Of a DNA stretch of 64,000 nucleotides, positions 8,377 to 15,872 are shown in pieces. The notes beneath the pieces are model-generated. The model was given only the letters and a program-made list of their open reading frames with translations, had not been told where the DNA came from and did no database searches. Where the stretch lies: positions 62,001-126,000 of the forward strand of contig NZ_JAPPRQ010000015.1 in the NCBI RefSeq assembly GCF_026719745.1, given 5' to 3'. Numbering within the stretch: position 1 is the stretch's first letter; each line of letters opens with the position of its first letter. The translations under genes were made by a program, and so were the position numbers. The stretch is from Clostridium sp. ZS2-4 (GTDB lineage: Bacteria > Bacillota > Clostridia > Clostridiales > Clostridiaceae).

Positions 8377-9117
8377 ATGCAGTTACTAAAAAATAAAAAA
8401 AGAAATACAAAAGAAGATAATGTTTGGTCTTCGATTTCAGATTTAATGTCTGGATTAATGATAATATTTTTGTTTATTTCAATAGCTTTTATGTCAAAAG
8501 TTAGTAAAGAAAATATCAAAATAAGAAAAGAACAGGAAGCTATAAAAAAAGTTGTTGATACCTATGAAGGCATTAGAGTTAATATTTATGAAGATTTAAA
8601 CAAAGAGTTTAAAAATGACTTAAAAAACTGGAAAATAGTAATAGATCCTAAAGATTTATCTGTTAGATTCCAAGAACCTGAGGTGTTTTTTAATAAAGGG
8701 GAAATTGAAGTAAAACCACAATTCAAAAAGATACTAGATGATTTTTTTCCTAGATATATAAAAATTATTTATGGAAAATACAAAGGCAATATAGAAGAAA
8801 TAAGAATTGAAGGATATACATCAAGTGAATGGAATGAAGATTCTATGGAATTAAATTCATATTTTAATAATATGAGTCTTTCTCAAGATAGAACAAGAAA
8901 TGTATTACAATATGTTATGAATTTAAATGATTCAAAACAATACCATAGTTGGTTAATTGAACATTTAACAGCTAATGGGATGTCTTATAGTCATAGATAT
9001 TATGATGAAAAGGGTAATGAAAATAAAAAGAAATCAAGAAGAGTTGAATTTAAAATAAGAACTAATGCAGACTATATAATTTCTCAAATTATTAAAGAAT
9101 ATGAAGATAAAAAGTAG
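8377..9117 (+). CDS. zorB: ZorB-like MotB/OmpA domain protein
   Basis: Starts 2 bases after zorA, with AAGGAG inside the end of zorA. 246 residues. One transmembrane helix at ~22-40 begins with SDLMSGLMIIFLFI; Asp22 sits where the proton-carrying Asp of MotB/ZorB lies. After a charged linker, the C-terminal half looks like an OmpA/MotB peptidoglycan-binding domain (VFFNKGEIEVKPQFKKIL, RIEGYTSSEWN, LSQDRTRNVLQYVM, KSRRVEFKI). It should anchor the ZorA channel to the cell wall. Tight spacing implies cotranslation with zorA. Confidence 0.85.
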   Translation: MQLLKNKKRNTKEDNVWSSISDLMSGLMIIFLFISIAFMSKVSKENIKIRKEQEAIKKVVDTYEGIRVNIYEDLNKEFKNDLKNWKIVIDPKDLSVRFQEPEVFFNKGEIEVKPQFKKILDDFFPRYIKIIYGKYKGNIEEIRIEGYTSSEWNEDSMELNSYFNNMSLSQDRTRNVLQYVMNLNDSKQYHSWLIEHLTANGMSYSHRYYDEKGNENKKKSRRVEFKIRTNADYIISQIIKEYEDKK

Positions 9118-9126
9118 GTGCAGGGT

Positions 9127-9957
9127 ATGAAGCTAATAGATTTTAATGAATTTGATCTTTTTCAAGGAATAAAAAGTAAAATGGGTATAACTAAAAATTG
9201 TGATATAAGTTATGACAGCAGCACTAAATTTGATGAAATAGAATTTGAAAAGACCCCTGAATGGATAGAAATAGTAAGGGGTAGAGGTAAAGATATTTCT
9301 TTAGATGAATTAACAATAAGTAAAGATAAAACACTAGAGTATAAAGGTAAAAAAATGATTTTATATATACGTGATCAGTACTCTTATAACTATGAATATA
9401 AATATCACGTAGCCTGGTGTGAAAAATTACAGGAAATGAATGTAAATAAAAGGTTAAATAGATATGTTGTTAGTAGAAGAACAGATGGTACATTTATAGC
9501 AAATATTTTAGATAAGGCAACTCATGAGCCAATAGAAGAAAATATAGAACGAAAATTGGGAGTATGCAGATATTGCTTAGGAGAACTTAATTATAAAGAA
9601 TATAAAAGTTCTAGACAAATAGAAAGAAATAAAATATATGAAGCATTTAATATTAAAGAATTTTTAAATCAATATGATACCAAGTTCAAACAAATTCCTA
9701 AGTATACAGATATAACATCTCCATTAAATGAATATTCGGATAACTGGAGTGAAATTGCTAGAGAATATAAAAAATATAAAAATTGGACATGCGAAGAATG
9801 TGGAGAGGTGTTTTTTAATAACCCTCAAATGTTAGATGTTCATCACATAGATGGTTCAAAGTATAATAATAGTTATTCGAATTTAAGAGCTTTGTGTAAA
9901 GAATGTCATGCAAATCAACCTTATCATGAGCATTATAAGGAATTATTAAATCTTTAA
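9127..9957 (+). CDS. zorE: HNH endonuclease, ZorE-like effector
   Basis: ATG 9127 is preferred over GTG 9118 because AGGTG lies 6 bases before it. About 276 residues. The C-terminus has a complete HNH fold signature: CEECGEVFF, then LDVHHIDGSKYNN, SNLRALCKECHAN. An additional zinc knuckle half (CRYCLGEL) is present mid-protein. In type II Zorya the single effector ZorE is an HNH nuclease that attacks invading DNA after motor activation. The gene follows zorB directly. The N-terminal ~150 residues are not recognised and may be the targeting or sensing part. Confidence 0.75.
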   Translation: MKLIDFNEFDLFQGIKSKMGITKNCDISYDSSTKFDEIEFEKTPEWIEIVRGRGKDISLDELTISKDKTLEYKGKKMILYIRDQYSYNYEYKYHVAWCEKLQEMNVNKRLNRYVVSRRTDGTFIANILDKATHEPIEENIERKLGVCRYCLGELNYKEYKSSRQIERNKIYEAFNIKEFLNQYDTKFKQIPKYTDITSPLNEYSDNWSEIAREYKKYKNWTCEECGEVFFNNPQMLDVHHIDGSKYNNSYSNLRALCKECHANQPYHEHYKELLNL

Positions 9958-10182
9958 GAGTATGAAGATGTAGATAATGAGTGTTATCTATATATCCAAC
10001 CTAAACTTAAAAATCTTGAGCCAGATTTTATATTAATTGATTCTTTAAAGGGAGTTTGTCTTATAGAGGTTAAAGATTGGTCTATTGGTTATCTGTCAGA
10101 TGTTAATAGAATAAATGTAACTACAACTGATAGAAAAACTTTTAAAAATCCTATTTTTAAAACAAATCAATATTTTAACTGA
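9958..10182 (+). pseudogene. Relic of a NERD-domain gene
   Basis: Right after the zorE stop, and in the same frame, an open stretch of 74 codons without a start encodes YLYIQPKLKNLEPDFILID, GVCLIEVKDWSIGYLSD and NPIFKTNQYFN. This is the core of a NERD nuclease domain including the D...ExK triad. NERD domains often sit at the N-terminus of UvrD-like helicases. Upstream and downstream parts are missing, so it marks a deletion endpoint next to the Zorya-like operon. Confidence 0.65.
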
Positions 10183-10207
10183 TGTTTCTAAATTTAAAAG
10201 TAATAAA

Positions 10208-10243
10208 AATAAGCAGGAAGTGATGAGCTTTCTGCTTATTTAT
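10208..10243. terminator. Bidirectional terminator
   Basis: AATAAGCAG pairs with CTGCTTATT, with the flanking GAAG/CTTTC extending the stem. T-rich flanks occur on both strands. It separates the Zorya-like operon from the convergent ABC exporter gene. Confidence 0.7.
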
Positions 10244-10284
10244 CATAATAATTTTTAAACTTGTTTTTCAGAATAATCAATAAA

Positions 10285-10314
10285 AACTTCTTAGGAAAAT
10301 CCAAGGTTTTTTGC
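10285..10314 (-). pseudogene. Fragment of the MazG-like gene (1)
   Basis: About 30 bases, including the 22 bases starting GGAAAATCCAAGG, match the segment near 17185-17213 of the intact MazG-like gene in the same orientation. It is too short to stand alone, but two longer fragments of the same gene lie nearby. Confidence 0.4.
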
Positions 10315-10335
10315 ATCTACTTATATTGTAAATTT

Positions 10336-12069
10336 TTACACTGCTTCGAATTGCATATTATAAAGTTTAGCGTATACTCCATCTTTCAACAAAAGTTCAT
10401 CATGGGTTCCAGTTTCTTTTATTCCTTCTTGTGTCAGTACAACTATTTCATCTGCATTTTTTATGGTGCTTAATCTATGGGCTATAACTATAGTTGTTCT
10501 ATTTTGAGATAATCTCTCTAAAGATTTTTGTATATATCTTTCACTTTCATTATCCAGAGCAGATGTTGCTTCATCCAATATAAGAATTGGTGGATTTTTA
10601 AGAAATACCCTTGCAATAGATATTCTTTGCTTTTGTCCTCCTGAGAGTTTAACTCCTCTCTCTCCTACATAAGTATCATATCCATTTTCAAGTTCCATTA
10701 TAAATTCATGAGCATTAGCTTTCTTAGCTGCCTTTATAATATCTTCTTCTGAAGCATTTGAATCTCCATAAGCTATGTTATCCCTTATTGTACCGCCAAA
10801 AATGTATACATCTTGTTGAACTATTCCAATATTTCTTCTTAATGATTTCAACTTAATATCCTTAATATCTATTCCATCAATAGTAACCATTCCTTCATAT
10901 ATTTCATAAAACCTAGGAATAATATTACAAAATGTAGTTTTTCCACTACCTGATGGACCAACTACAGCTACTGTTTTTCCACATTCTACATTCATGTTTA
11001 TATTATTAAGTATAGAATTTTTATTATCATAACTAAAGGATACATTTTTAAATTCTATTTTTCCTTTAACATCTTTTATTTCTACTGCTCCTTTTTTATC
11101 TTTTATATCAGGATCTGTATTCATTATTTCCAAAAACCTCTCAAAGCCTGATATTCCCTTTTGATATTGCTCTGTGAAATTCACCAATTTTTCTATAGGG
11201 TTTAAAAATATATTTATATACAATATATAAACAACCAAATCAGAAACATTTATAGCTCCCGTACTTATAAAAATTCCACCAAATACTACTACAGAAAGAT
11301 ATAACATCCCTTGAAAAAATCCATTCATGCTGAAAAAACGCCCCATCAAATAATAGCTTTTTTCCTTAGTATCTAAAAATTCCTTATTTCCCTCATTAAA
11401 TTTAATCCTCTCTACATTTTCATTTGTAAAGGATTTTACAACTCTTATTCCTGATAAGCTATCTTGAATTTGTGCATTAACATTTGCAATTTTAGCTCTA
11501 TTTTCCTTAAATATATATCGCATTCTTTTGTTATAAAAATAAGAAAAATATATCATAACTAATGTTATTGCAAATAATATTAGCGTTATTTTAACGTTAA
11601 TATTTAAAAGTAGTATAAAAGAACCTACAATCTTAAGAATAGAAATAAATACATCCTCAGGACCGTGGTGAGCAAGCTCCGATATATCAAATAAATCTGT
11701 GACTACTCTAGACATCAACTTCCCTGTAGTATTATTATCATAATAAGAAAAAGATAGTTTTTGAAGATGAGAAAATATATCCTCTCTCATATCTGCCTCC
11801 ATCTTTGCTCCCATTATGTGCCCCCATGAAGTTATGTAATATTGGGAAAAGAATCTTATAACATACATGAAAAGCATAAAAATTCCTATTATAATTGCAT
11901 ATTTAAGTATCACATTAGTATCTTTTAAATATATATCATTCAATAAATACTTAACTATTATTGGAAATGATAAATCTATGACTGATAATATAAGAGCACA
12001 GAACATATCCATAAAGAACATCTTTTTATAAGGCTTATAATAGCTTATAAATTTTTCAAGTGTATTCAT
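10336..12069 (-). CDS. ABC exporter, fused permease and ATPase
   Basis: 577 residues in the half-transporter layout of MsbA/LmrA/BmrA exporters. Six hydrophobic segments lie in residues ~18-300. A nucleotide-binding domain has Walker A GPSGSGKTT, Q-loop GIVQQDVYIFGG, signature LSGGQKQR, Walker B ILILDEATSALD and the switch His in IVIAHRLSTI. A dimer in the membrane would export lipids, drugs or peptides, with ATP as fuel. The start follows GGGGGAAACGA. There is no precursor peptide or partner gene next to it, so the substrate is unknown. It sits as an ordinary gene between defence modules and may or may not be part of the island. Confidence 0.9.
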   Translation of the reverse strand: MNTLEKFISYYKPYKKMFFMDMFCALILSVIDLSFPIIVKYLLNDIYLKDTNVILKYAIIIGIFMLFMYVIRFFSQYYITSWGHIMGAKMEADMREDIFSHLQKLSFSYYDNNTTGKLMSRVVTDLFDISELAHHGPEDVFISILKIVGSFILLLNINVKITLILFAITLVMIYFSYFYNKRMRYIFKENRAKIANVNAQIQDSLSGIRVVKSFTNENVERIKFNEGNKEFLDTKEKSYYLMGRFFSMNGFFQGMLYLSVVVFGGIFISTGAINVSDLVVYILYINIFLNPIEKLVNFTEQYQKGISGFERFLEIMNTDPDIKDKKGAVEIKDVKGKIEFKNVSFSYDNKNSILNNINMNVECGKTVAVVGPSGSGKTTFCNIIPRFYEIYEGMVTIDGIDIKDIKLKSLRRNIGIVQQDVYIFGGTIRDNIAYGDSNASEEDIIKAAKKANAHEFIMELENGYDTYVGERGVKLSGGQKQRISIARVFLKNPPILILDEATSALDNESERYIQKSLERLSQNRTTIVIAHRLSTIKNADEIVVLTQEGIKETGTHDELLLKDGVYAKLYNMQFEAV

Positions 12070-12147
12070 CTTTCGTTTCCCCCCATTTTAAATAATAAAT
12101 TCCATTATAACTTAAAATGATAAAAAATAATAGGCTGTATTTATAAT

Positions 12148-12211
12148 ATATCAGCAAGTTCTTCAAGGTTTTTATCCTAATGAAATTCTAAAACCTCTTC
12201 GCCAAGTTTTT
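12148..12211 (-). pseudogene. Fragment of the MazG-like gene (2)
   Basis: About 64 bases (ATATCAGCAAGTTCTTCAAG, then TTTTTATCC and CTTCGCCAAG) align with roughly 17236-17297 of the intact MazG-like gene, in the same orientation, with about a dozen substitutions. It lies in the otherwise empty 240-base gap before the MntA-like gene. Confidence 0.6.
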
Positions 12212-12327
12212 ATTGAATATAATAATTTTTAGTCTTGAGATATGGAAATTAAATAAATTAGTTATGATATAATAAAGATAAATAATGATAAATTAATTTC
12301 AAAAAGTTGGTGATTGTATTGAGCATA

Positions 12328-12738
12328 ATGGAAGATAAAAATGTAATATTAGATAAATTAGCTTCAGATGAATTTATTAAATTTATTAGTAAATTTAATA
12401 TTTTTAGCGTGGTAATTTTGGGAAGTATTTGTAATGAAGAATTTAATGAATTATCTGATGTGGATATAGCTTTGTTAGGAAAAAATAAAATCCCATTGGA
12501 TAATATTTTGGATATAGAGCTATTTTTAGAAAGATTTTTGGAAAGGCAAATAGATGTAGTAGATTTAAGGAGCCATACTTTAGATTTGTTTATCAAAATA
12601 AATATTTTAAATAATGGAGATGTTATATATTCTACAGATAATAATAAATTATTTGAGAGATTCTGTTATGAAACTGATAGAATCTATAGAGAAAATGAAA
12701 ATTTTATGTATTTTAGAAGAGCTGATGTATTGTCATGA
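12328..12738 (+). CDS. MntA-like nucleotidyltransferase antitoxin
   Basis: About 136 residues of the minimal nucleotidyltransferase fold: helix, then VVILGSICNEEFNELSDVDIAL with the Gly-Ser and Asp-x-Asp of the active site, and VDVVDL-type third strand (RQIDVVDLRSH). In MntA-HepT toxin-antitoxin pairs this enzyme transfers AMP to the HEPN RNase toxin and silences it. TTG starts at 12307 and 12319 are possible; 12319 has a GGTGAT site at good distance, so the start is uncertain by a few codons. The partner toxin gene downstream is truncated. Confidence 0.75.
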   Translation: MEDKNVILDKLASDEFIKFISKFNIFSVVILGSICNEEFNELSDVDIALLGKNKIPLDNILDIELFLERFLERQIDVVDLRSHTLDLFIKINILNNGDVIYSTDNNKLFERFCYETDRIYRENENFMYFRRADVLS

Positions 12739-12744
12739 AGATTG

Positions 12745-12876
12745 ATGAGAAATAGAATTTCTCATAGATATAAAGAGCCAAGTCATGAAGAGCTACTTGA
12801 ACATATTATTAAATATAGAGATAGAATTGATGTAATAATTGGAATTGCAAAAGGTTATTTAAATTACGTTAAATAA
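12745..12876 (+). pseudogene. HepT-like HEPN toxin, C-terminal remnant
   Basis: A 43-codon frame, starting 6 bases after the MntA-like stop, encodes MRNRISHRYKEPSHEELLEH and a further amphipathic helix. This is the end of a HEPN domain, including the Rx4H catalytic motif (RNRISH). HepT proteins are usually ~110-140 residues, so two thirds of the N-terminus is gone. No ribosome site is evident. A lone C-terminal helix pair should not fold as an RNase. Confidence 0.65.
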
Positions 12877-12899
12877 TTAGGAGTTAGAATTAAACTTTT

Positions 12900-12990
12900 T
12901 AAGAAAAATAACGTATGGTATATAATATTAGTAACAACTGTACGGGATAAGAAAAATAAATTAGTTAGATTATAAGAAAGAGGTGAAGTT
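12900..12990 (+). promoter_or_regulatory. Promoter/leader repeat, copy 2 of 3 (before Rpn gene)
   Basis: Nearly identical to 2092-2188 from AAGAAAAATAACG through the AGAGGTGA ribosome site. It includes the TATAAT box but lacks the left arm of the inverted repeat, so homology begins exactly inside that palindrome. Confidence 0.6.
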
Positions 12991-13863
12991 ATGTTAAAAG
13001 GACTGTTAGACCCTAAAATAGATTTTGTATTTAAAAATATATTTGGTTCAGATAAGCATCCTAAAATATTGATATCCTTTTTAAATGCAACTTTAAAACC
13101 AAAGTATCAAATAACCAAAGTTAAAATAAAGAATACAGACTTAGAAAAGCATTTTCTAGATGATAAATTTTCAAGATTAGATGTAAAAGCAGAAACAAGT
13201 AATAATGAAATAATAAATATAGAAATACAATTAAAAAATGAGTATAACATGATAAAAAGAAGTCTTTACTATTGGAGCAAACTATATGAAGAACAGTTAG
13301 GAGAAGGTGAAGACTATTCAAGTTTAAAAAGAACGGTCTGCATAAACATTCTTAACTTCAAATACCTTAAAAATGATAGATTCCATAATGGTTACAGATT
13401 AAAAGAAGTGGAAACGAATGAGGAACTAAGTGATGTATTAGAAATACACTTTATAGAGATACCAAAGCTTAAAGATAATAGTGATGATAAAGACATGCTG
13501 GTGGCATGGACGGAATTTTTGAAAAATCCAGAGAGTGAAAAAGTAAGAAGTTTAGAAATGAATATAGAAGAAATAAAAGAAGCTAAAAATGAATTAGTAA
13601 GATTAAGTAATGATGATGAGCAAAGAATGCTCTATGAAATGAGAGCAAAAATATTAAAGGATAAAATAAGTGCATTAAATAAAGCTAAGAATGAAGGAAG
13701 AGAGGAAGGCTTAAAAGAAGGACTAAAAGAAGGACTAAAAGAAGGACTAAAAGAAGGACTAATTAAAACGGCAAAAAATTTATTAGATATGGGTATGGAT
13801 GTAGAGATTGTATCAAATGCTACAGGATTAAGTGTAGAAGAAATTAGAAATTTAAAGAATTAA
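12991..13863 (+). CDS. Rpn family recombination-promoting nuclease/putative transposase
   Basis: 290 residues, AGAGGTGA site 7 bases before ATG. The N-terminus (LDPKIDFVFKNIFGSDKHP) and RLDVKAET...NIEIQLKNEY form the PD-(D/E)XK core of the Rpn/PDDEXK_2 family. These are Mg-dependent DNA endonucleases related to RecT-like recombination-promoting RpnA and, in some hosts, to phage defence. The C-terminus has a tandem GLKE repeat (GLKEGLKEGLKEGLKEGL) built from a 12-base DNA repeat, then a helix-turn-helix-like tail (LDMGMDVEIVSNATGLSVEE). Repeat length in this region often varies between strains. A degraded paralogue lies at 2189 behind the same leader. Confidence 0.85.
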   Translation: MLKGLLDPKIDFVFKNIFGSDKHPKILISFLNATLKPKYQITKVKIKNTDLEKHFLDDKFSRLDVKAETSNNEIINIEIQLKNEYNMIKRSLYYWSKLYEEQLGEGEDYSSLKRTVCINILNFKYLKNDRFHNGYRLKEVETNEELSDVLEIHFIEIPKLKDNSDDKDMLVAWTEFLKNPESEKVRSLEMNIEEIKEAKNELVRLSNDDEQRMLYEMRAKILKDKISALNKAKNEGREEGLKEGLKEGLKEGLKEGLIKTAKNLLDMGMDVEIVSNATGLSVEEIRNLKN

Positions 13864-13960
13864 GGAATATGATATAGCATGTAAAGAAAGATAAGTATAT
13901 TACTAGTTGTTGAAAAGGCAACAGTTACCTAAAATAATTTGAATAACGGAGATAAAGAAA

Positions 13961-14107
13961 ATGAAAAAGAATGAACACTTATTAAAAGTAACTGAAGTAA
14001 AGAATATACTTAAAGAACAAAGTAGAGAAGAATTAATAAAATGGATTGATTTAGAAGATATTGATGTTGATGAAGTTAGAGGTGAACATTATGGAAAAAA
14101 GTTTTAA
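13961..14107 (+). CDS. Small acidic protein of unknown function (48 aa)
   Basis: ATG 13961 has GGAG 9 bases upstream. The predicted product, MKKNEHLLKVTEVKNILKEQ followed by a stretch rich in Asp and Glu, is probably helical. Its end overlaps the start of the AAA-PDDEXK gene by 17 bases in another frame, which is typical of translational coupling. I do not recognise it. It could be a small antitoxin or adaptor for the downstream ATPase-nuclease. Confidence 0.5.
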   Translation: MKKNEHLLKVTEVKNILKEQSREELIKWIDLEDIDVDEVRGEHYGKKF

Positions 14108-15653
14108 TACTGCAGGAACCTGTAATTTTAATAAACATTATATGGTAGATATAAGTAGTAAACTAGATATTATAGAGAAGATGGTGGACAGAGGGGATTA
14201 TTTTGTTATAAATAGACCAAGACAATATGGAAAGACTACAATAATATCGGGACTGTCTAAAAGACTTAATAATAAATACTTAATTATTAGAACTAGCTTT
14301 GAAGGTACTGCCAATTATATGTTTGAAGACGAAGAAAAGTTGGGAAAAGAGTTAATTAAAAAATTTTCTAAAGCTTTAAGGTTTACTAATATTGAAAAAT
14401 CAAAGGAATTAGAAAATGCGGGGGCATCAATAAAAAGTTTGGAAGATTTATCAGATGTTATTACTAACTTTATTATTGGTTGTGATAAAAAGGTTATTTT
14501 ATTAATAGATGAAGTAGATAAGGCTAGTAATAATGAATTGTTTTTAAGCTTTCTAGGATTACTTAGAGATAAGTTCTTATTAGCTGTAGATGGATTAGAC
14601 TATACTTTCCATAGTGTAATATTAGTTGGTGTTCACGATATTAAGAACCTAAAATTAAAGTTTAGAAAAGATGAAGAAATTAAACTAAACAGTCCATGGA
14701 ATATAGCTGTTAACTTTAATTTGGATATGAGTTTTAATCCAAAAGAAATAGAGAGTATGCTAATTGAATATAGTAATTTTAATAAATTAAAAATGAGTAC
14801 AGAGGAATTATCAGAAAAACTATATTACTATACAAATGGATATCCATTTTTGGTAAGCAGACTTTGTCAAATAATTGATGAAAATCTTTTAGGAGCAGAT
14901 AAAATACCGTGGATAATAGAAGATATAGATAGAGCAGTGAAAATATTATTAAGAGAAAATAATACATTATTTGATGATTTAATTAAAAACTTAGAAAATA
15001 ATAAGGCTTTATACAGTTTGGTTAGTGATATAGTTCTTAATGGAAATGTGATAAGTTTTAATATATCAAATCCAGTAGTTAATATTGGATATATATATGG
15101 GATTTTCAAAGATGAAGAATATAGAGTAAAGCTAAATAATAGGATTTATGAGCAGTTTATATATGATTATTTAATATCAAAATTAGAAGTAAAATCTGAT
15201 AAAATGTCTATATACAATTATAAAAATAATTTTGTTACAGCAGATAATAAATTGGACTTTCAAAAAATACTAATTAAATTTCAGCAATTTATGAAAGAGC
15301 AATATAGCAGTATAGATAGTGATTTTATAGAACGTGAAGGGAGATTACTATTCTTAGCATTTATCAAACCTATAGTAAATGGAGTAGGATTTGACTTTAA
15401 AGAAGTTCAAATATCTGAAGAGAAAAGATTAGATGTGGTGGTAACCTATAATCAAAGTAAATATGTGATTGAACTAAAAATCTGGCGTGGGTTAGAATAT
15501 CACAAAAAAGGTTTAAATCAATTGGATGATTATCTGGATATTCAGGGGCTAGATAAAGGGTATTTAGTGGTATACAATTTTAATAAAAACAAGGAATATA
15601 AACAAGAAAACATAAAGTTAAATGAAAAAGAAATATTTATAGTATATGTATAA
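14091..15653 (+). CDS. AAA-ATPase-like protein with C-terminal PD-(D/E)XK nuclease domain
   Basis: 520 residues; ATG 14091 is chosen for its AGAGGTGA site, as the upstream ATGs lack one. The N-terminus shows the special P-loop of this family, NRPRQYGKTT at 41-50, and a Walker B-like KVILLIDEVDKA. The C-terminal ~130 residues have the PDDEXK_9 pattern: RLDVVVTYNQSKYVIELKIW (D...ExK), then GLNQLDDYLD and GYLVVYNF. The family (AAA-ATPase_like plus PDDEXK_9) is widespread in Clostridia and Bacteroidetes in multiple copies. Its role is unproven, though nuclease-ATPase layout and location suggest mobile-element or defence function. A terminator follows at once. Confidence 0.8.
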   Translation: MEKSFNTAGTCNFNKHYMVDISSKLDIIEKMVDRGDYFVINRPRQYGKTTIISGLSKRLNNKYLIIRTSFEGTANYMFEDEEKLGKELIKKFSKALRFTNIEKSKELENAGASIKSLEDLSDVITNFIIGCDKKVILLIDEVDKASNNELFLSFLGLLRDKFLLAVDGLDYTFHSVILVGVHDIKNLKLKFRKDEEIKLNSPWNIAVNFNLDMSFNPKEIESMLIEYSNFNKLKMSTEELSEKLYYYTNGYPFLVSRLCQIIDENLLGADKIPWIIEDIDRAVKILLRENNTLFDDLIKNLENNKALYSLVSDIVLNGNVISFNISNPVVNIGYIYGIFKDEEYRVKLNNRIYEQFIYDYLISKLEVKSDKMSIYNYKNNFVTADNKLDFQKILIKFQQFMKEQYSSIDSDFIEREGRLLFLAFIKPIVNGVGFDFKEVQISEEKRLDVVVTYNQSKYVIELKIWRGLEYHKKGLNQLDDYLDIQGLDKGYLVVYNFNKNKEYKQENIKLNEKEIFIVYV

Positions 15654-15660
15654 TGGTAAA

Positions 15661-15703
15661 ACTTCTTAAGAATTTCAGAATAAAAATTCTTAAGAAGTTT
15701 TTT
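15661..15703 (+). terminator. Rho-independent terminator, CTTCTTAAGAATT family
   Basis: ACTTCTTAAGAATTT pairs with AAATTCTTAAGAAGT, then TTTTTT. It ends the AAA-PDDEXK gene and is directly fused to a fragment of the MazG-like gene, just as the terminator at 17055 abuts the intact MazG-like gene. Confidence 0.85.
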
Positions 15704-15743
15704 ATCTTGGTGAATTCAGCAACTTCTTCATCAAGCTTTAAGG
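15704..15743 (-). pseudogene. Fragment of the MazG-like gene (3)
   Basis: About 38 bases from ATCTTGGTGAATTCAGCAAC to ATCAAGCTTTA match 17259-17297 with one base lost. It then skips 12 bases of the intact gene at the CTTTAA junction. It lies between the terminator and the Fic leader. Confidence 0.65.
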
Positions 15744-15772
15744 GGGAATTCTTAAATTCCTAAAGGTAATTT

Positions 15773-15872
15773 GTTATTTAAGAAAAATAACGTATGATAT
15801 ATAATATTAGTAAGAAAAATACGGGATAAGAAAAATAAATTAGTTAGATTATAAAGAAGAGGTGAATAGTAT
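15773..15872 (+). promoter_or_regulatory. Promoter/leader repeat, copy 3 of 3 (before Fic gene)
   Basis: The 100-base block has the full GTTATTT-N5-AAATAAC inverted repeat, a TATAAT box and the conserved ACGGGATAAGAAAAATAAAT stretch shared with the blocks at 2092 and 12900. It ends in AAGAGGTGA, the ribosome site of the Fic gene. Confidence 0.6.

Noticed and set aside
10261..10473. 70-codon open frame opposite the ABC exporter end
   Set aside because: It overlaps the conserved C-terminus of the exporter on the other strand and has no ribosome site or recognisable product.
13700..13760. Short tandem repeats that might be a CRISPR array
   Set aside because: They are a 12-base in-frame repeat inside the Rpn gene coding GLKE; no spacers. 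No other CRISPR-like array was seen.
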